DNA from: CAIXSC01 sp046349855
Lineage (GTDB): Bacteria; Planctomycetota; Planctomycetia; Pirellulales; Pirellulaceae
Assembly: GCA_046349855.1 (NCBI GenBank)
Contig: JAXMBM010000010.1
Location: 62,001-126,000, forward strand
Length of the DNA: 64,000 bases
Direction: 5' to 3'
Both the position numbers and the translations under genes were made by a program. Numbering within the stretch: the stretch's first letter is position 1; each line of letters starts with the position of its first letter. Positions 53,310-61,762 of this stretch are shown piece after piece. The notes beneath the pieces were generated by a model, which was given only the letters and a program-made list of their open reading frames with translations, did no database searches and was not told the origin of the DNA.

Positions 53310-55325
53310 ATGTTAACTCCCGCCGACATCCTGGGCCCCGCTGGACGCATCGCGGCTCGGTTGAGCGACTACGAACTTCGTCCGCAGCAGCTGGAGATGG
53401 CGGACGCGGTGGCGCGTGCGCTGCGCGACGGGGGACACTTGGTGGTCGAAGCAGGCACGGGGGTGGGCAAGAGTTTCGGGTATCTGGTCCCGGCGATCCT
53501 GCATGCCACCGAGGCCGAGGGGCGGGTGGAGGCCGGGGCGGAGGACGACGACCAGGACCCGCCGCGCCGCCGCATCATCGTGTCGACCCACACCATCAGC
53601 CTGCAGGAGCAGCTCCTGGCCAAGGACCTGCCGCTCCTCCGCAGTGTGATTCCCCGGGAGTTCACCGCCGTCCTGGTCAAAGGGCGCGGCAACTATCTCA
53701 GCCGCCGCCGCCTGACGCACGCCGCCTCCCGCGCCTCCAGCCTGTTCCAGCAGGAGGCCGAATTCGAACAGCTGCGGCAGCTGCGGACGTGGACCGAACA
53801 GACGGGGGACGGCTCGCTCAGCGATCTCGACTTCCGCCCGCTGGGGACGGTGTGGGACGAGGCGGCGAGCGAGAGCGGCAACTGCCTGGGACGTAACTGT
53901 CCCACCTACAAGGACTGCTTCTACTTCCGCGCACGACGCCGCGCCGGCCACGCCCAGATCCTGGTCGTCAATCATGCGCTGTTCTTCAGCGACCTGGCGC
54001 TCCGCCGCCTGAATGCGTCGATCCTGCCCGATTACGACGCGGTCGTGTTTGACGAAGCACACACGCTGGAAGCGGTCGCCGGCGACCACCTGGGCATCGG
54101 CGTCACCTCCGGCCAACTGCAGTTCACGCTCAACAAGCTGTTCAACGGCCGGACCAACAAGGGGCTGCTCGTCCACCATCAACTGGTCGATCTGCAGCGG
54201 GAAGTGAGTGACTGCCAGGATCTGGCCGACGAACTGTTTTTCGAACTGCATCAGTGGTCGCGCGAACCGGCCCACCGCACAGGACGGGTGCGCTCGCCGC
54301 TGGCGATCGAGAATCGGGTCGGTCCGCACCTCACCAAACTGGCGCGGCAGCTGCGCCAGGTGGCCCACGATTTTGAAGGGGTCGAAATCCGCCAGGATTT
54401 TCTCTCCTGCGCCGACCGCCTCACGGCCCTGGTCGGGGAACTCGACCAATGGCTCTCCCAGGATTTGGAAGGCGCCGTCTACTGGCTCGAATCCCACGAG
54501 ACGCGGCACGGCCATCTGCGCGTCCAGCTGTCGGCGGCGCCGGTGGACGTCGGTCCGGCGTTGCGGGACCAGCTGTTCAACCAGGTCCGCACGGTGGTGC
54601 TGACCAGCGCCACTCTGGGTGCGGGGCGGGGTCAGGGGAGCTTTGATTTCTTCCGTTCGCGGATCGGCCTGACGCAGTCGACCGAATTGCAACTCGGCAG
54701 CCCCTTCGACTACCCGCGCCAGGTACAGATCATTCTGCCGCAGGGGCTGCCCGATCCGACGTCGCAGAAAGTTGAATTCGAGCGGCGGCTGCCGGAACAG
54801 ATTCGCCGGTACGTCGAGCGGACCGACGGCCATGCCTTCGTCCTCTTCACCAGCTACGACCTGCTGCGACGCATGGCCAGCGCGCTGACTCCCTGGCTGG
54901 TGGAACAGGGGTTGGCGCTCTACAGCCAGGCCGACGGCACGCCTCGCCATCAGCTGCTACAGCGGTTCAAAGAGCAACCTCGGGGAGTGCTCTTCGGTAC
55001 CGACAGTTTCTGGCAGGGGGTCGACGTGCCGGGGGATGCGCTGCAGAACGTGATCATCACCAAGCTCCCTTTCAGCGTGCCCGATCAACCGCTGCTCGAA
55101 GCCCGGCTGGAGGCGATTCGCGCGGCGGGCGGCAGCCCGTTCCACGACTACCAGCTTCCCGAAGCGGTGATCAAACTGCGGCAGGGATTCGGCCGCCTGA
55201 TTCGCCGGCGCACCGACCACGGAATTGTCGTGATCCTCGATCCGCGCATCCGCACCAAACCGTACGGTCGCATCTTTCTCGAATCTCTCCCCGATTGCCC
55301 GTGGGTGGAGGAAGCATGCGTGTGA
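53310..55325 (+). CDS. dinG: DinG-family ATP-dependent DNA helicase
   Basis: A 671-residue superfamily-2 helicase of the XPD/DinG group, which unwinds DNA 5' to 3', and helps remove R-loops or D-loops. Motif I is EAGTGVGKS (about residues 47-55), motif Ia TSTHTISLQEQLL, the Fe-S domain has cysteines in CLGRNCPTYKDC (about residues 192-203) and motif II is DEAH (about 248). In the C-terminal half TSATLG (III), FTSYDLLRRM (IV), GTDSFWQGVDVPGDAL (V) and LRQGFGRLIRR (VI) are complete. Start ATG 53310 chosen. It opens a four-gene block and overlaps the MoaD-like gene by 10 bases. Confidence 0.94.
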   Translation: MLTPADILGPAGRIAARLSDYELRPQQLEMADAVARALRDGGHLVVEAGTGVGKSFGYLVPAILHATEAEGRVEAGAEDDDQDPPRRRIIVSTHTISLQEQLLAKDLPLLRSVIPREFTAVLVKGRGNYLSRRRLTHAASRASSLFQQEAEFEQLRQLRTWTEQTGDGSLSDLDFRPLGTVWDEAASESGNCLGRNCPTYKDCFYFRARRRAGHAQILVVNHALFFSDLALRRLNASILPDYDAVVFDEAHTLEAVAGDHLGIGVTSGQLQFTLNKLFNGRTNKGLLVHHQLVDLQREVSDCQDLADELFFELHQWSREPAHRTGRVRSPLAIENRVGPHLTKLARQLRQVAHDFEGVEIRQDFLSCADRLTALVGELDQWLSQDLEGAVYWLESHETRHGHLRVQLSAAPVDVGPALRDQLFNQVRTVVLTSATLGAGRGQGSFDFFRSRIGLTQSTELQLGSPFDYPRQVQIILPQGLPDPTSQKVEFERRLPEQIRRYVERTDGHAFVLFTSYDLLRRMASALTPWLVEQGLALYSQADGTPRHQLLQRFKEQPRGVLFGTDSFWQGVDVPGDALQNVIITKLPFSVPDQPLLEARLEAIRAAGGSPFHDYQLPEAVIKLRQGFGRLIRRRTDHGIVVILDPRIRTKPYGRIFLESLPDCPWVEEACV

Positions 55326-55600
55326 GCGTCGAGTTCTACGGGATACCGCGGCGGCGGGCCGGCCATCCGCAGACCGAAATCGAGTTGCCGGGAGAGACGG
55401 CGACGCTGGCCGATTTGCTGGCGCGGCTTGTCGAGCGTTATCCTGCGCTGGCGGTCGACTGTCTCCGCGTCGGCGCGGCGGGCGGGCAATTGCAGGAACA
55501 CTGTCTGGCTCAGCATGGCACGGCGATCACGCGCGACTCGCAGCGACCGCTGCGCGATGGCGACGTCCTGCTGCTGCTGTCGGCGGATGCAGGTGGTTGA
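55316..55600 (+). CDS. MoaD/ThiS-like sulfur-carrier protein
   Basis: A 94-residue ubiquitin-fold protein that ends in the double glycine (LLLLSADAGG) needed for thiocarboxylation. The blocks VSVEFYGIPRRRAG, LADLLARLVERYPAL and DGDVLLLLS fit the family. MoaD proteins carry sulfur to build the dithiolene of molybdopterin or tungstopterin. It has GTGGAGG upstream of ATG 55316, overlaps the helicase gene by 10 bases and the oxidoreductase by 14, a pairing that suits making the cofactor for that enzyme. Confidence 0.88.
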   Translation: MRVSVEFYGIPRRRAGHPQTEIELPGETATLADLLARLVERYPALAVDCLRVGAAGGQLQEHCLAQHGTAITRDSQRPLRDGDVLLLLSADAGG

Positions 55601-57473
55601 CGTGACTGCCGACTCCCCTCCCCCTGCCCCTGTCTCGACCTCGAAATCGGCCGCGACCGTTCCCGGATATCACGGGCACTATCTCGAGATCGACGTCACG
55701 ACAGGCACGGCGCGGCGCTGTCCCTTTCCTCCGCACATTCTGCGTCGTTATCTGGGCGGCTGCGGGCTCGGTACCTGGCTGTTGCTGTCGCGCCCCGATC
55801 CGCTCCCCGATCCGTTGGCTCCCGCGGCGCCGCTGGCCTTCACTTTCAGCCCGCTGGTGGGCAGCCCGCTCACGACATCGGCCAAGTTCGCCGTGGTGTC
55901 GCGGAGTCCACTTACGGGAATGCTGAACGACGCGCTGTCCAGCAGCGCGTTCGCGCTGGCGGGCAAGAAGTGCGGCGTGGACGCGCTGGTGATCACGGGT
56001 CGAGCGTCGGCACCGTCAGTGCTGGTCATCGAGAATGGCGCCGTGCGGCTCGAACCGGCCGGCGATCTCTGGGGGCTGGACAGTCCCACGGTCCAGCAAC
56101 GGCTGCGAGAGCGGTTTCCCGGCGATTGGCAGTTCGCTGTCATCGGACCGGCCGGCGAGCGGCTGGTGCGGTATGCCACTCTGTCGCACGACGGGCGGCA
56201 CGCGGGCCGTGGCGGCACAGGGGCGGTGCTCGGCGCGAAGCAGATCAAGGCACTGGTGGTCCGCGGTGATCAACGCTGCGACTGGGCCGAGCCGCGCCGT
56301 CTGGCGGACTATGCTCGGGACCTGTCGGCCCGTTCGTTCGGACCCGCCACGGCCAAGTATCGCGAACTGGGAACCGTCGCCAACCTGGTGCTGTTCAATC
56401 GCCTGCGAGCGCTCCCCACGCGCAACTTCCAGCAAGGGAGTTTCGCGGGGGCCGAGGAGCTGAGTCCCGAGCGACTGGCCGAGGCGCGATCCGAAACGCG
56501 GGCGTCGTGTGCCGCCTGCACGATTGGCTGCGAACACATGTTTCGCATTCGCGGGGCGAGCGACAGCGGGCAGCCGGTACGGTTGGAATACGAGAATCTC
56601 TTCGCCCTGGGACCGCTCTGTGGAGTGCGGGATGCCGACGGAATCCTGGAGGCCTCGCGCCGCTGCGATGCCTGGGGGCTCGACACGATCAGCACCGGCG
56701 CCACAATCGCGCTGGCGATGGAGTGTGCCGAACGCGGTTGGCTCGACGCTCCCTGGCTGCGCTTCGGCGATCCGGCCGCTCTCCTGCGGGCGGTGGACGA
56801 GATCGGTCAGCGTCGCGGTCTCGGCGAACGGCTGGGCGAAGGGAGCTGGCGTCTGGCTCAGCAACTCGGACCGTCGGCTCAAGCCATCGCTCCGCACGTC
56901 AAGGGACTGGAGATTCCCGGTTACGAGCCCCGGGCGCTGCAGACCATGGCTTTGGGACTGGCGGTCAACACGCGCGGCGCCGATCACAATCGCTCGGGCG
57001 CGTATGAGGTCGATTTCAGCGGCCAGGTCGACCGGCGCCACCTGACTCCCGCCGCGGCTCGCTGGGCCGTGGAAACGGAGGATCGAGCGGCCCTGCTCGA
57101 TTCCCTGATCCTCTGCAAGTTCCTCCGCGGTGTCTTCACCGACGTGGTGGCCGCGTCGGCCGACATGCTGCAGCTCGTCACCGGCTGGGATGTCACGCCC
57201 GACGAATTGCGCGCGACGGCGCGGCGGATCGTGGACGCTCGGAAATGGTTCAATCAGCGGGCCGGCTGGTGTCCGGCCGACGACACGCTCCCCGATCGCT
57301 TCTTCGACAACCCGCTTCCCGACGACCCGCAGGCCTGTCTCACCCGCGAGCAGCTGGCCGACGCCGTGCGGGCCTACCGCCAGTGCCGCGGCTGGACGCC
57401 GGATGGGTATCTGCCACCCGAGCGGCTGGCGGCGCTGAGCGAGGACATCCCGCCAGCGGCGACGGCGCGTTAG
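55587..57473 (+). CDS. Aldehyde ferredoxin oxidoreductase-like tungsten/molybdenum enzyme
   Basis: A 628-residue enzyme of the AOR family, which oxidises aldehydes to acids with a tungsten or molybdenum bispterin and one [4Fe-4S] cluster. Domain 1 (about 30-240) has RYLGGCGLGTWLL, AFTFSPLVGSPLTTSAKFAVVSRSP and DGRHAGRGGTGAVLGAKQIKALVVR. Cluster cysteines CAACTIGC are at about 308, 311 and 315, with the last in ILCKFLRG (about 510). The pterin-binding blocks KGLEIPGYEPR and NTRGADHNRSGAY are present. A GTG at 55602 with a better ribosome site could be the start. It overlaps the MoaD-like gene by 14 bases and precedes an aspartoacylase-like gene by 10. Confidence 0.92.
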   Translation: MQVVDVTADSPPPAPVSTSKSAATVPGYHGHYLEIDVTTGTARRCPFPPHILRRYLGGCGLGTWLLLSRPDPLPDPLAPAAPLAFTFSPLVGSPLTTSAKFAVVSRSPLTGMLNDALSSSAFALAGKKCGVDALVITGRASAPSVLVIENGAVRLEPAGDLWGLDSPTVQQRLRERFPGDWQFAVIGPAGERLVRYATLSHDGRHAGRGGTGAVLGAKQIKALVVRGDQRCDWAEPRRLADYARDLSARSFGPATAKYRELGTVANLVLFNRLRALPTRNFQQGSFAGAEELSPERLAEARSETRASCAACTIGCEHMFRIRGASDSGQPVRLEYENLFALGPLCGVRDADGILEASRRCDAWGLDTISTGATIALAMECAERGWLDAPWLRFGDPAALLRAVDEIGQRRGLGERLGEGSWRLAQQLGPSAQAIAPHVKGLEIPGYEPRALQTMALGLAVNTRGADHNRSGAYEVDFSGQVDRRHLTPAAARWAVETEDRAALLDSLILCKFLRGVFTDVVAASADMLQLVTGWDVTPDELRATARRIVDARKWFNQRAGWCPADDTLPDRFFDNPLPDDPQACLTREQLADAVRAYRQCRGWTPDGYLPPERLAALSEDIPPAATAR

Positions 57474-57483
57474 AATCCGCCGC

Positions 57484-58503
57484 ATGGCCAACTCGCCCAT
57501 CCACAGCAGCGTCGATTTCCAGCAGCTCGGCCGCCAGCACGGCCATCTGTACATTCCGTATTCCTACAATCTGGGCGGCTGGGCCAACCTCATGGTCCCG
57601 ATCACCGTGTTGAACCACGGTGGCACGGGTCCGACGGCCCTGGTCCTGGCCGGCAACCACGGGGACGAGTATCCCGGTCAGGTCGCGCTGCTCCGGCTGT
57701 GCCGCGAGCAGCCGCTGGAACAGGTGTTGGGCCGACTGATCCTGATCCCCTGCCTCACCGTTCCCGCCTCGAAGGCGATGACGCGGTTGTCGCCGCTGGA
57801 CGGCAAGAATTTCAATCGCTGTTTCCCGGGCCGTCCCGATGGCACGCCGTGCGACGTGCTGGCCCACTACCTGTCGACCGTCCTGTTTCCGCTGGCCGAC
57901 ATCGTCATCGACATTCACACGGGCGGGCGGAGCATGGATTTTTATCCGTGCGCCCACATGCATCTCGTGCCGGACCCGGAGCAGCGCCGGCAGATGATCG
58001 CCGGGACGGAGGCCTGGAATTCCGATTTTGCCTTTGTGTACGCGGACATTGCCGGCTCGGGGTTGCTGCCGGTCGAGGCGGAGCGGCAGGGGAAGATCGT
58101 GATCACCACAGAGATGGGCGGGGGCGAGCCCGTATCGGCCGCCGTCCATCGTCTCACCCAGGCTGGACTCCGCAACGTGCTCACCCATTTCGGCGTGCTG
58201 GCCGGCCGAGTGCTTTCGCGGGAGGAGATGGGGAGCCGGCCGGTGCGCTGGGTCCAGGCGCTCGACCGGGAAGATTATCGGTTTGCGCCCGAGTCGGGGA
58301 TTTTCGAGAACCTGGTCGACCTGGGAGCGGATGTGGCCGCCGGTCAGGCGGTCGGGCAGATCCATTTTCTGGAACGGCCCGACCGCGCGCCGGTCCCCGT
58401 GATCGCGCCGACCGCCGGAGTGCTGATTGGCAACCGCGGTCCCAGCGTGGTGGCTCAAGGGGATTGTGTGGCCTGCATCGCCCATGACGTGCAGCTGACG
58501 TGA
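57484..58503 (+). CDS. Succinylglutamate desuccinylase/aspartoacylase-family amidohydrolase
   Basis: A 339-residue zinc hydrolase. GNHGDEYPG (about residues 58-66) gives zinc ligands His and Glu, DIHTGG (about 143) the third histidine, and TEMGGGEP (about 208) the catalytic glutamate. The C-terminal part (270-339) is a lipoyl-like beta barrel with VAAGQAVGQIHFLERPDRAPVP. This is the form of the DoeB-like and diaminobutyrate-deacetylase branch, which removes acyl groups from amino acids. It follows the aldehyde oxidoreductase by 10 bases and is probably in the same transcript. The exact substrate is unknown. Confidence 0.9.
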   Translation: MANSPIHSSVDFQQLGRQHGHLYIPYSYNLGGWANLMVPITVLNHGGTGPTALVLAGNHGDEYPGQVALLRLCREQPLEQVLGRLILIPCLTVPASKAMTRLSPLDGKNFNRCFPGRPDGTPCDVLAHYLSTVLFPLADIVIDIHTGGRSMDFYPCAHMHLVPDPEQRRQMIAGTEAWNSDFAFVYADIAGSGLLPVEAERQGKIVITTEMGGGEPVSAAVHRLTQAGLRNVLTHFGVLAGRVLSREEMGSRPVRWVQALDREDYRFAPESGIFENLVDLGADVAAGQAVGQIHFLERPDRAPVPVIAPTAGVLIGNRGPSVVAQGDCVACIAHDVQLT

Positions 58504-59721
58504 TCAGCCGCCGGTGCCGTATTTCCGCGCCAAGGCTTGCCGGTCGGCTTGAATCCGCTGTTCGAGCATGCTGGCCTGGGCCCCCGTCGTGCCCCCGACC
58601 TCGATCAACGCCTTGATGGCGCGGTCCAACTGGTTCTTGGTGTAGGCCAGCGGCAGGGTGCAGGTGCGGATGATATCAAAAATGGCCGATCGCCACCCGC
58701 GGAGCGCCGGATTGTACGGCTCCCAGCCTTCGCGGTGCGAGGCCTCGCGGTAGGCGGTTTGCAGGTCGCCCGAAGAGGATCGCGAACGCGAGGCCTCCTC
58801 CAGGAAGTCCACTTCGAATTCCTGGGTGACTTCATGGAGTTTTTGCGCGAGGGCCAGCAACCTGGTGGTATCGGTGACCTGGGAGTGCTTGATCGCCTCG
58901 GCGACCTTCTTGGCCTGGACCTCGAGCGCCTTGCCGCGAGTGGAGAGCTTCTTGAGCTCGGCCATCGACTCCTTCAGTTGAGCGATGAGGCTGCGGGCCA
59001 GGTCGGCCAATTCGTTCTCGCCCTCGATCCGTGTCTGGGCGGCGACGACTTCGGTGAAGATTTCGCCGATCTGATCGATGCACTCGGCCAGCTCCCCCAC
59101 GCGTTCCCGGATGGTGCGCGCCGAGTCGGGCATTTCCAGTTGTGAGACTTCGATTCCCGTGCCGTGGATTCCATCGAGGAAACGCACCAGGTCGACGAAC
59201 CCGGCCTTCGTGGGGGCCTTGGCCGCGGTGCGCTGCAGGTCGCGCATATCCTGCTGCCGCTGCGATCGTGCCTCCAGGTCGATGTTATTCCCCGCCTGCA
59301 GTTGCCGTTGCAGGTCGCGCGCCGTTTCCTTGGCTTCGCGGATGACGTTCTCGACTTCGGTCACGATCTGCTCGTACCGGGCATCGGCCGCGGCCTGAGC
59401 TCGGGCGAGCAGCAGCTTGCCGCGGTGCTGGGTGATCATCTCCCGGGACTCTTCCACCTCGCGTTGCCAGGTCCGCAGCGTGGCGATCGCGTCGTGCTTG
59501 TCGTCCTTGGGCTTGATCATCCCCTTCCCTTTTTCGAAGGCCGCCTCGAGTTCCGTCAGCAACCCGGTCGCCTTGTCGCAGTCCGCGAGCTCCCGCAGCG
59601 CCCGCAGTTCCTGCGGTACTCCCTTGAGGACCGCCCGCATCGCCTCGGAGACCCCCGTCTTCTTGACGGACATCGGCCGGATCTTGTCCCACTCTTTCTC
59701 ACTGAAACTGAACTGCGGCAT
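58504..59721 (-). CDS. Coiled-coil protein of unknown function
   Basis: A 405-residue soluble protein, almost wholly helical. Long heptad-like stretches run through residues 40-150 (TLRTWQREVEESREMITQHRG, VENVIREAKETARDLQRQL) and 220-300 (LADLARSLIAQLKESMAELKKL). The C-terminal part (330-405) has GWEPYNPALRGWRSAIFDIIRT. No signal peptide, membrane segment or domain was recognised. Start ATG 59721 has AAGGTG upstream. It is convergent with the aspartoacylase-like gene, sharing the boundary (stop codons one base apart). Function unknown; a structural or scaffold role is only a guess. Confidence 0.78.
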   Translation of the reverse strand: MPQFSFSEKEWDKIRPMSVKKTGVSEAMRAVLKGVPQELRALRELADCDKATGLLTELEAAFEKGKGMIKPKDDKHDAIATLRTWQREVEESREMITQHRGKLLLARAQAAADARYEQIVTEVENVIREAKETARDLQRQLQAGNNIDLEARSQRQQDMRDLQRTAAKAPTKAGFVDLVRFLDGIHGTGIEVSQLEMPDSARTIRERVGELAECIDQIGEIFTEVVAAQTRIEGENELADLARSLIAQLKESMAELKKLSTRGKALEVQAKKVAEAIKHSQVTDTTRLLALAQKLHEVTQEFEVDFLEEASRSRSSSGDLQTAYREASHREGWEPYNPALRGWRSAIFDIIRTCTLPLAYTKNQLDRAIKALIEVGGTTGAQASMLEQRIQADRQALARKYGTGG

Positions 59722-60101
59722 GCCACATGCACCTTCTACAAAGAAGAACACCCGAATACGACACCTGTCGCGTCCGCCACACCGGCCGGCGGGCCGCGGA
59801 ACACCAGGTCGTCACGCTGTCGACCGGGAAACACCCGACCGCCCCGAAGTCGCATGGACCCTTCGGAGCCGAGTCTTATCCCCCTGGCCACGCGATAAGA
59901 TGCCAGAATTCCTCGGCGACGGCAACGAACTGGAGATGTCCTTCGGTCATGGTAAAGTGTTCCATCCCGAGGAGGATGGATCTCATGCCGACCAACGCGA
60001 GTCGAACAGCCTGTTGCCCAGCGACGACGGACCGAGTGGCGGAACGACTCCCACTCCATCCCCTGGGCGTGGCGCGGTTCGCCTCACCACGGATCGCCCG
60101 G
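59722..60101. other. Divergent gap between coiled-coil and glycoside-hydrolase-like genes
   Basis: No independent gene is supported. The plus frame is open through this stretch, so the next gene might start as early as 59985, where GAGGAGG precedes ATGs at 59976 and 59985. No repeat or promoter motif was assigned. Confidence 0.4.
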
Positions 60102-61679
60102 ATGCTGGTGCGGAGCACGCTCGTCCTATGCCTGCTGGTGATCGGCCCGGCTGCGTTGATGGGTCAGGAGCCACCCCAACCGCGGCTCGGCATCAATCTG
60201 GCCGGTCCCGCCGACTGGAACACCGAACTGCCGTTCGTCGATGCATTTCACTTGTCGCGGCAGTGGATCAGCCAGCGGCCGGGCCAGCCCTGGGGCCAAG
60301 GTCCCCCGCTGCAGCTCGACGAACGGGGCTGGATTCAGCGGCTGGAGCCGGAGTGCTTCGCGGAAACCCCCCTCTGCACGATCGACGGTGGCCACTATCC
60401 GAGCGGCGAGTGGACCATCCTGTGGAAGGGTGAGGGGCAGGTGGAACTGTCGAAAGGTCGGGTGCTGGCGAGTGAACCGGGGCGGCTGCGGGTGCAGATC
60501 GAGGCAGCCGGGGGAGGATTTTTCCTGCGGCTCCGCGCGACGAATCCCGCCAACCCCGTGCGCGACATCCAGGCGCTGATGCCCGGAGTGTCGGCGGAAG
60601 AGGCCTCGGCCAACCCCTGGCGGGCGCGCTTCCTGGAACGCTGGCGGGGCGTCGCCTGCCTCCGCTTCATGGACTTCCAGGAAACCAACAACTCGACGCA
60701 ACAACACTGGCGGGATCGGCCCCAGCCCGGCGACGCAACCTGGACCCGCGCCGGTATCCCCATCGAATGGCTCTGTGATCTGGCCAATCGACTCGACGCC
60801 GACCCCTGGTTCTGCCTGCCGCATCGAGCGGACGACGAGTACGTGCGGGAATTTGCCCGGCTCGTTCGGCAGCGTCTGGCGCCCCAGCGCCGCGTTTACC
60901 TGGAGTATTCGAACGAAGTCTGGAACGGGCAGTTCCAGCAGCACCGCTATGCCGCCGAACAGGGACAAGCGCTCGGCTTTGCCGAGAAATCATGGGAAGC
61001 CGCCTGGCGCTACACGGCTCACCGCTCCCGCGAGATCTTCGCCCTCTGGGAGCAGGAGTGGGGTGGGCGCTCGCGACTCGTCCGCGTGCTGCCGTCTCAG
61101 GCCGCGAACGCCTACGTGGCCTCTCAGATTGCGGGCTGGCACGACGCCGGTCGCCACGCCGATGTGCTGGCGATCGCGCCTTACGTCTCGCTCAACGTGC
61201 CTCCCCAAGGGAAGACACTCAACGCCGCCCCTCTCAACGCCGCTGAGGTCTCGCAGTGGTCAGTGGAGCGATTGCTGGATCATGTCGACTCGCAGTCGCT
61301 CCCCGAGTCGATCCGCTGGATGGCGGCGAATCGGCAGGTCGCCGAGCAGTATGGACTGAAGCTGGTCTGCTACGAGGCGGGTCAGCACCTGGTCGGCGTG
61401 CAGGGGGCGGAGAGTAACGAGGCACTGACGCGCCTCCTCCACGCCGCCAACTCCCATCCCCGGATGCGCGACATCTATCGCCGCTACTACGCCGCCTGGG
61501 AAGCCGCGGGCGGCGATCTGCTGTGCCATTTTTCCAGCGTGAGTCGCTGGAGCAAATGGGGCAGCTGGGGACTCCTGCAATTCGACGATGACGACCCACG
61601 GCAGTCTCCCAAATTCGAGGCCACGATCGAGTGGGCGCGACAGCGCGGCCAGCAGATGGCGCTGCCGCAAACCCCCTGA
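60102..61679 (+). CDS. Secreted glycoside-hydrolase-like protein (TIM-barrel type)
   Basis: A 525-residue exported protein; signal MLVRSTLVLCLLVIGPAALMG at the very start. A beta-rich N-terminal part (about 25-165) precedes an (alpha/beta)8-like domain (about 170-500). YLEYSNEVWNGQFQQ (about residue 268) has the Asn-Glu pair of clan GH-A acid/base residues, and LVCYEAGQHL (about residue 423) an Glu on a strand end suitable for the nucleophile. Start ATG 60102 chosen because it begins the signal directly; ATG 59985 has a better ribosome site but would put 39 residues in front. Substrate unknown. Confidence 0.8.
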   Translation: MLVRSTLVLCLLVIGPAALMGQEPPQPRLGINLAGPADWNTELPFVDAFHLSRQWISQRPGQPWGQGPPLQLDERGWIQRLEPECFAETPLCTIDGGHYPSGEWTILWKGEGQVELSKGRVLASEPGRLRVQIEAAGGGFFLRLRATNPANPVRDIQALMPGVSAEEASANPWRARFLERWRGVACLRFMDFQETNNSTQQHWRDRPQPGDATWTRAGIPIEWLCDLANRLDADPWFCLPHRADDEYVREFARLVRQRLAPQRRVYLEYSNEVWNGQFQQHRYAAEQGQALGFAEKSWEAAWRYTAHRSREIFALWEQEWGGRSRLVRVLPSQAANAYVASQIAGWHDAGRHADVLAIAPYVSLNVPPQGKTLNAAPLNAAEVSQWSVERLLDHVDSQSLPESIRWMAANRQVAEQYGLKLVCYEAGQHLVGVQGAESNEALTRLLHAANSHPRMRDIYRRYYAAWEAAGGDLLCHFSSVSRWSKWGSWGLLQFDDDDPRQSPKFEATIEWARQRGQQMALPQTP

Positions 61680-61762
61680 TCGAGACGGCCGAAGCCAGCG
61701 GACGGCGCCGTCGTACCGTGCCGACATTGCGCCGTACCGTTCCGCCGTTACCTCAATCCGAT

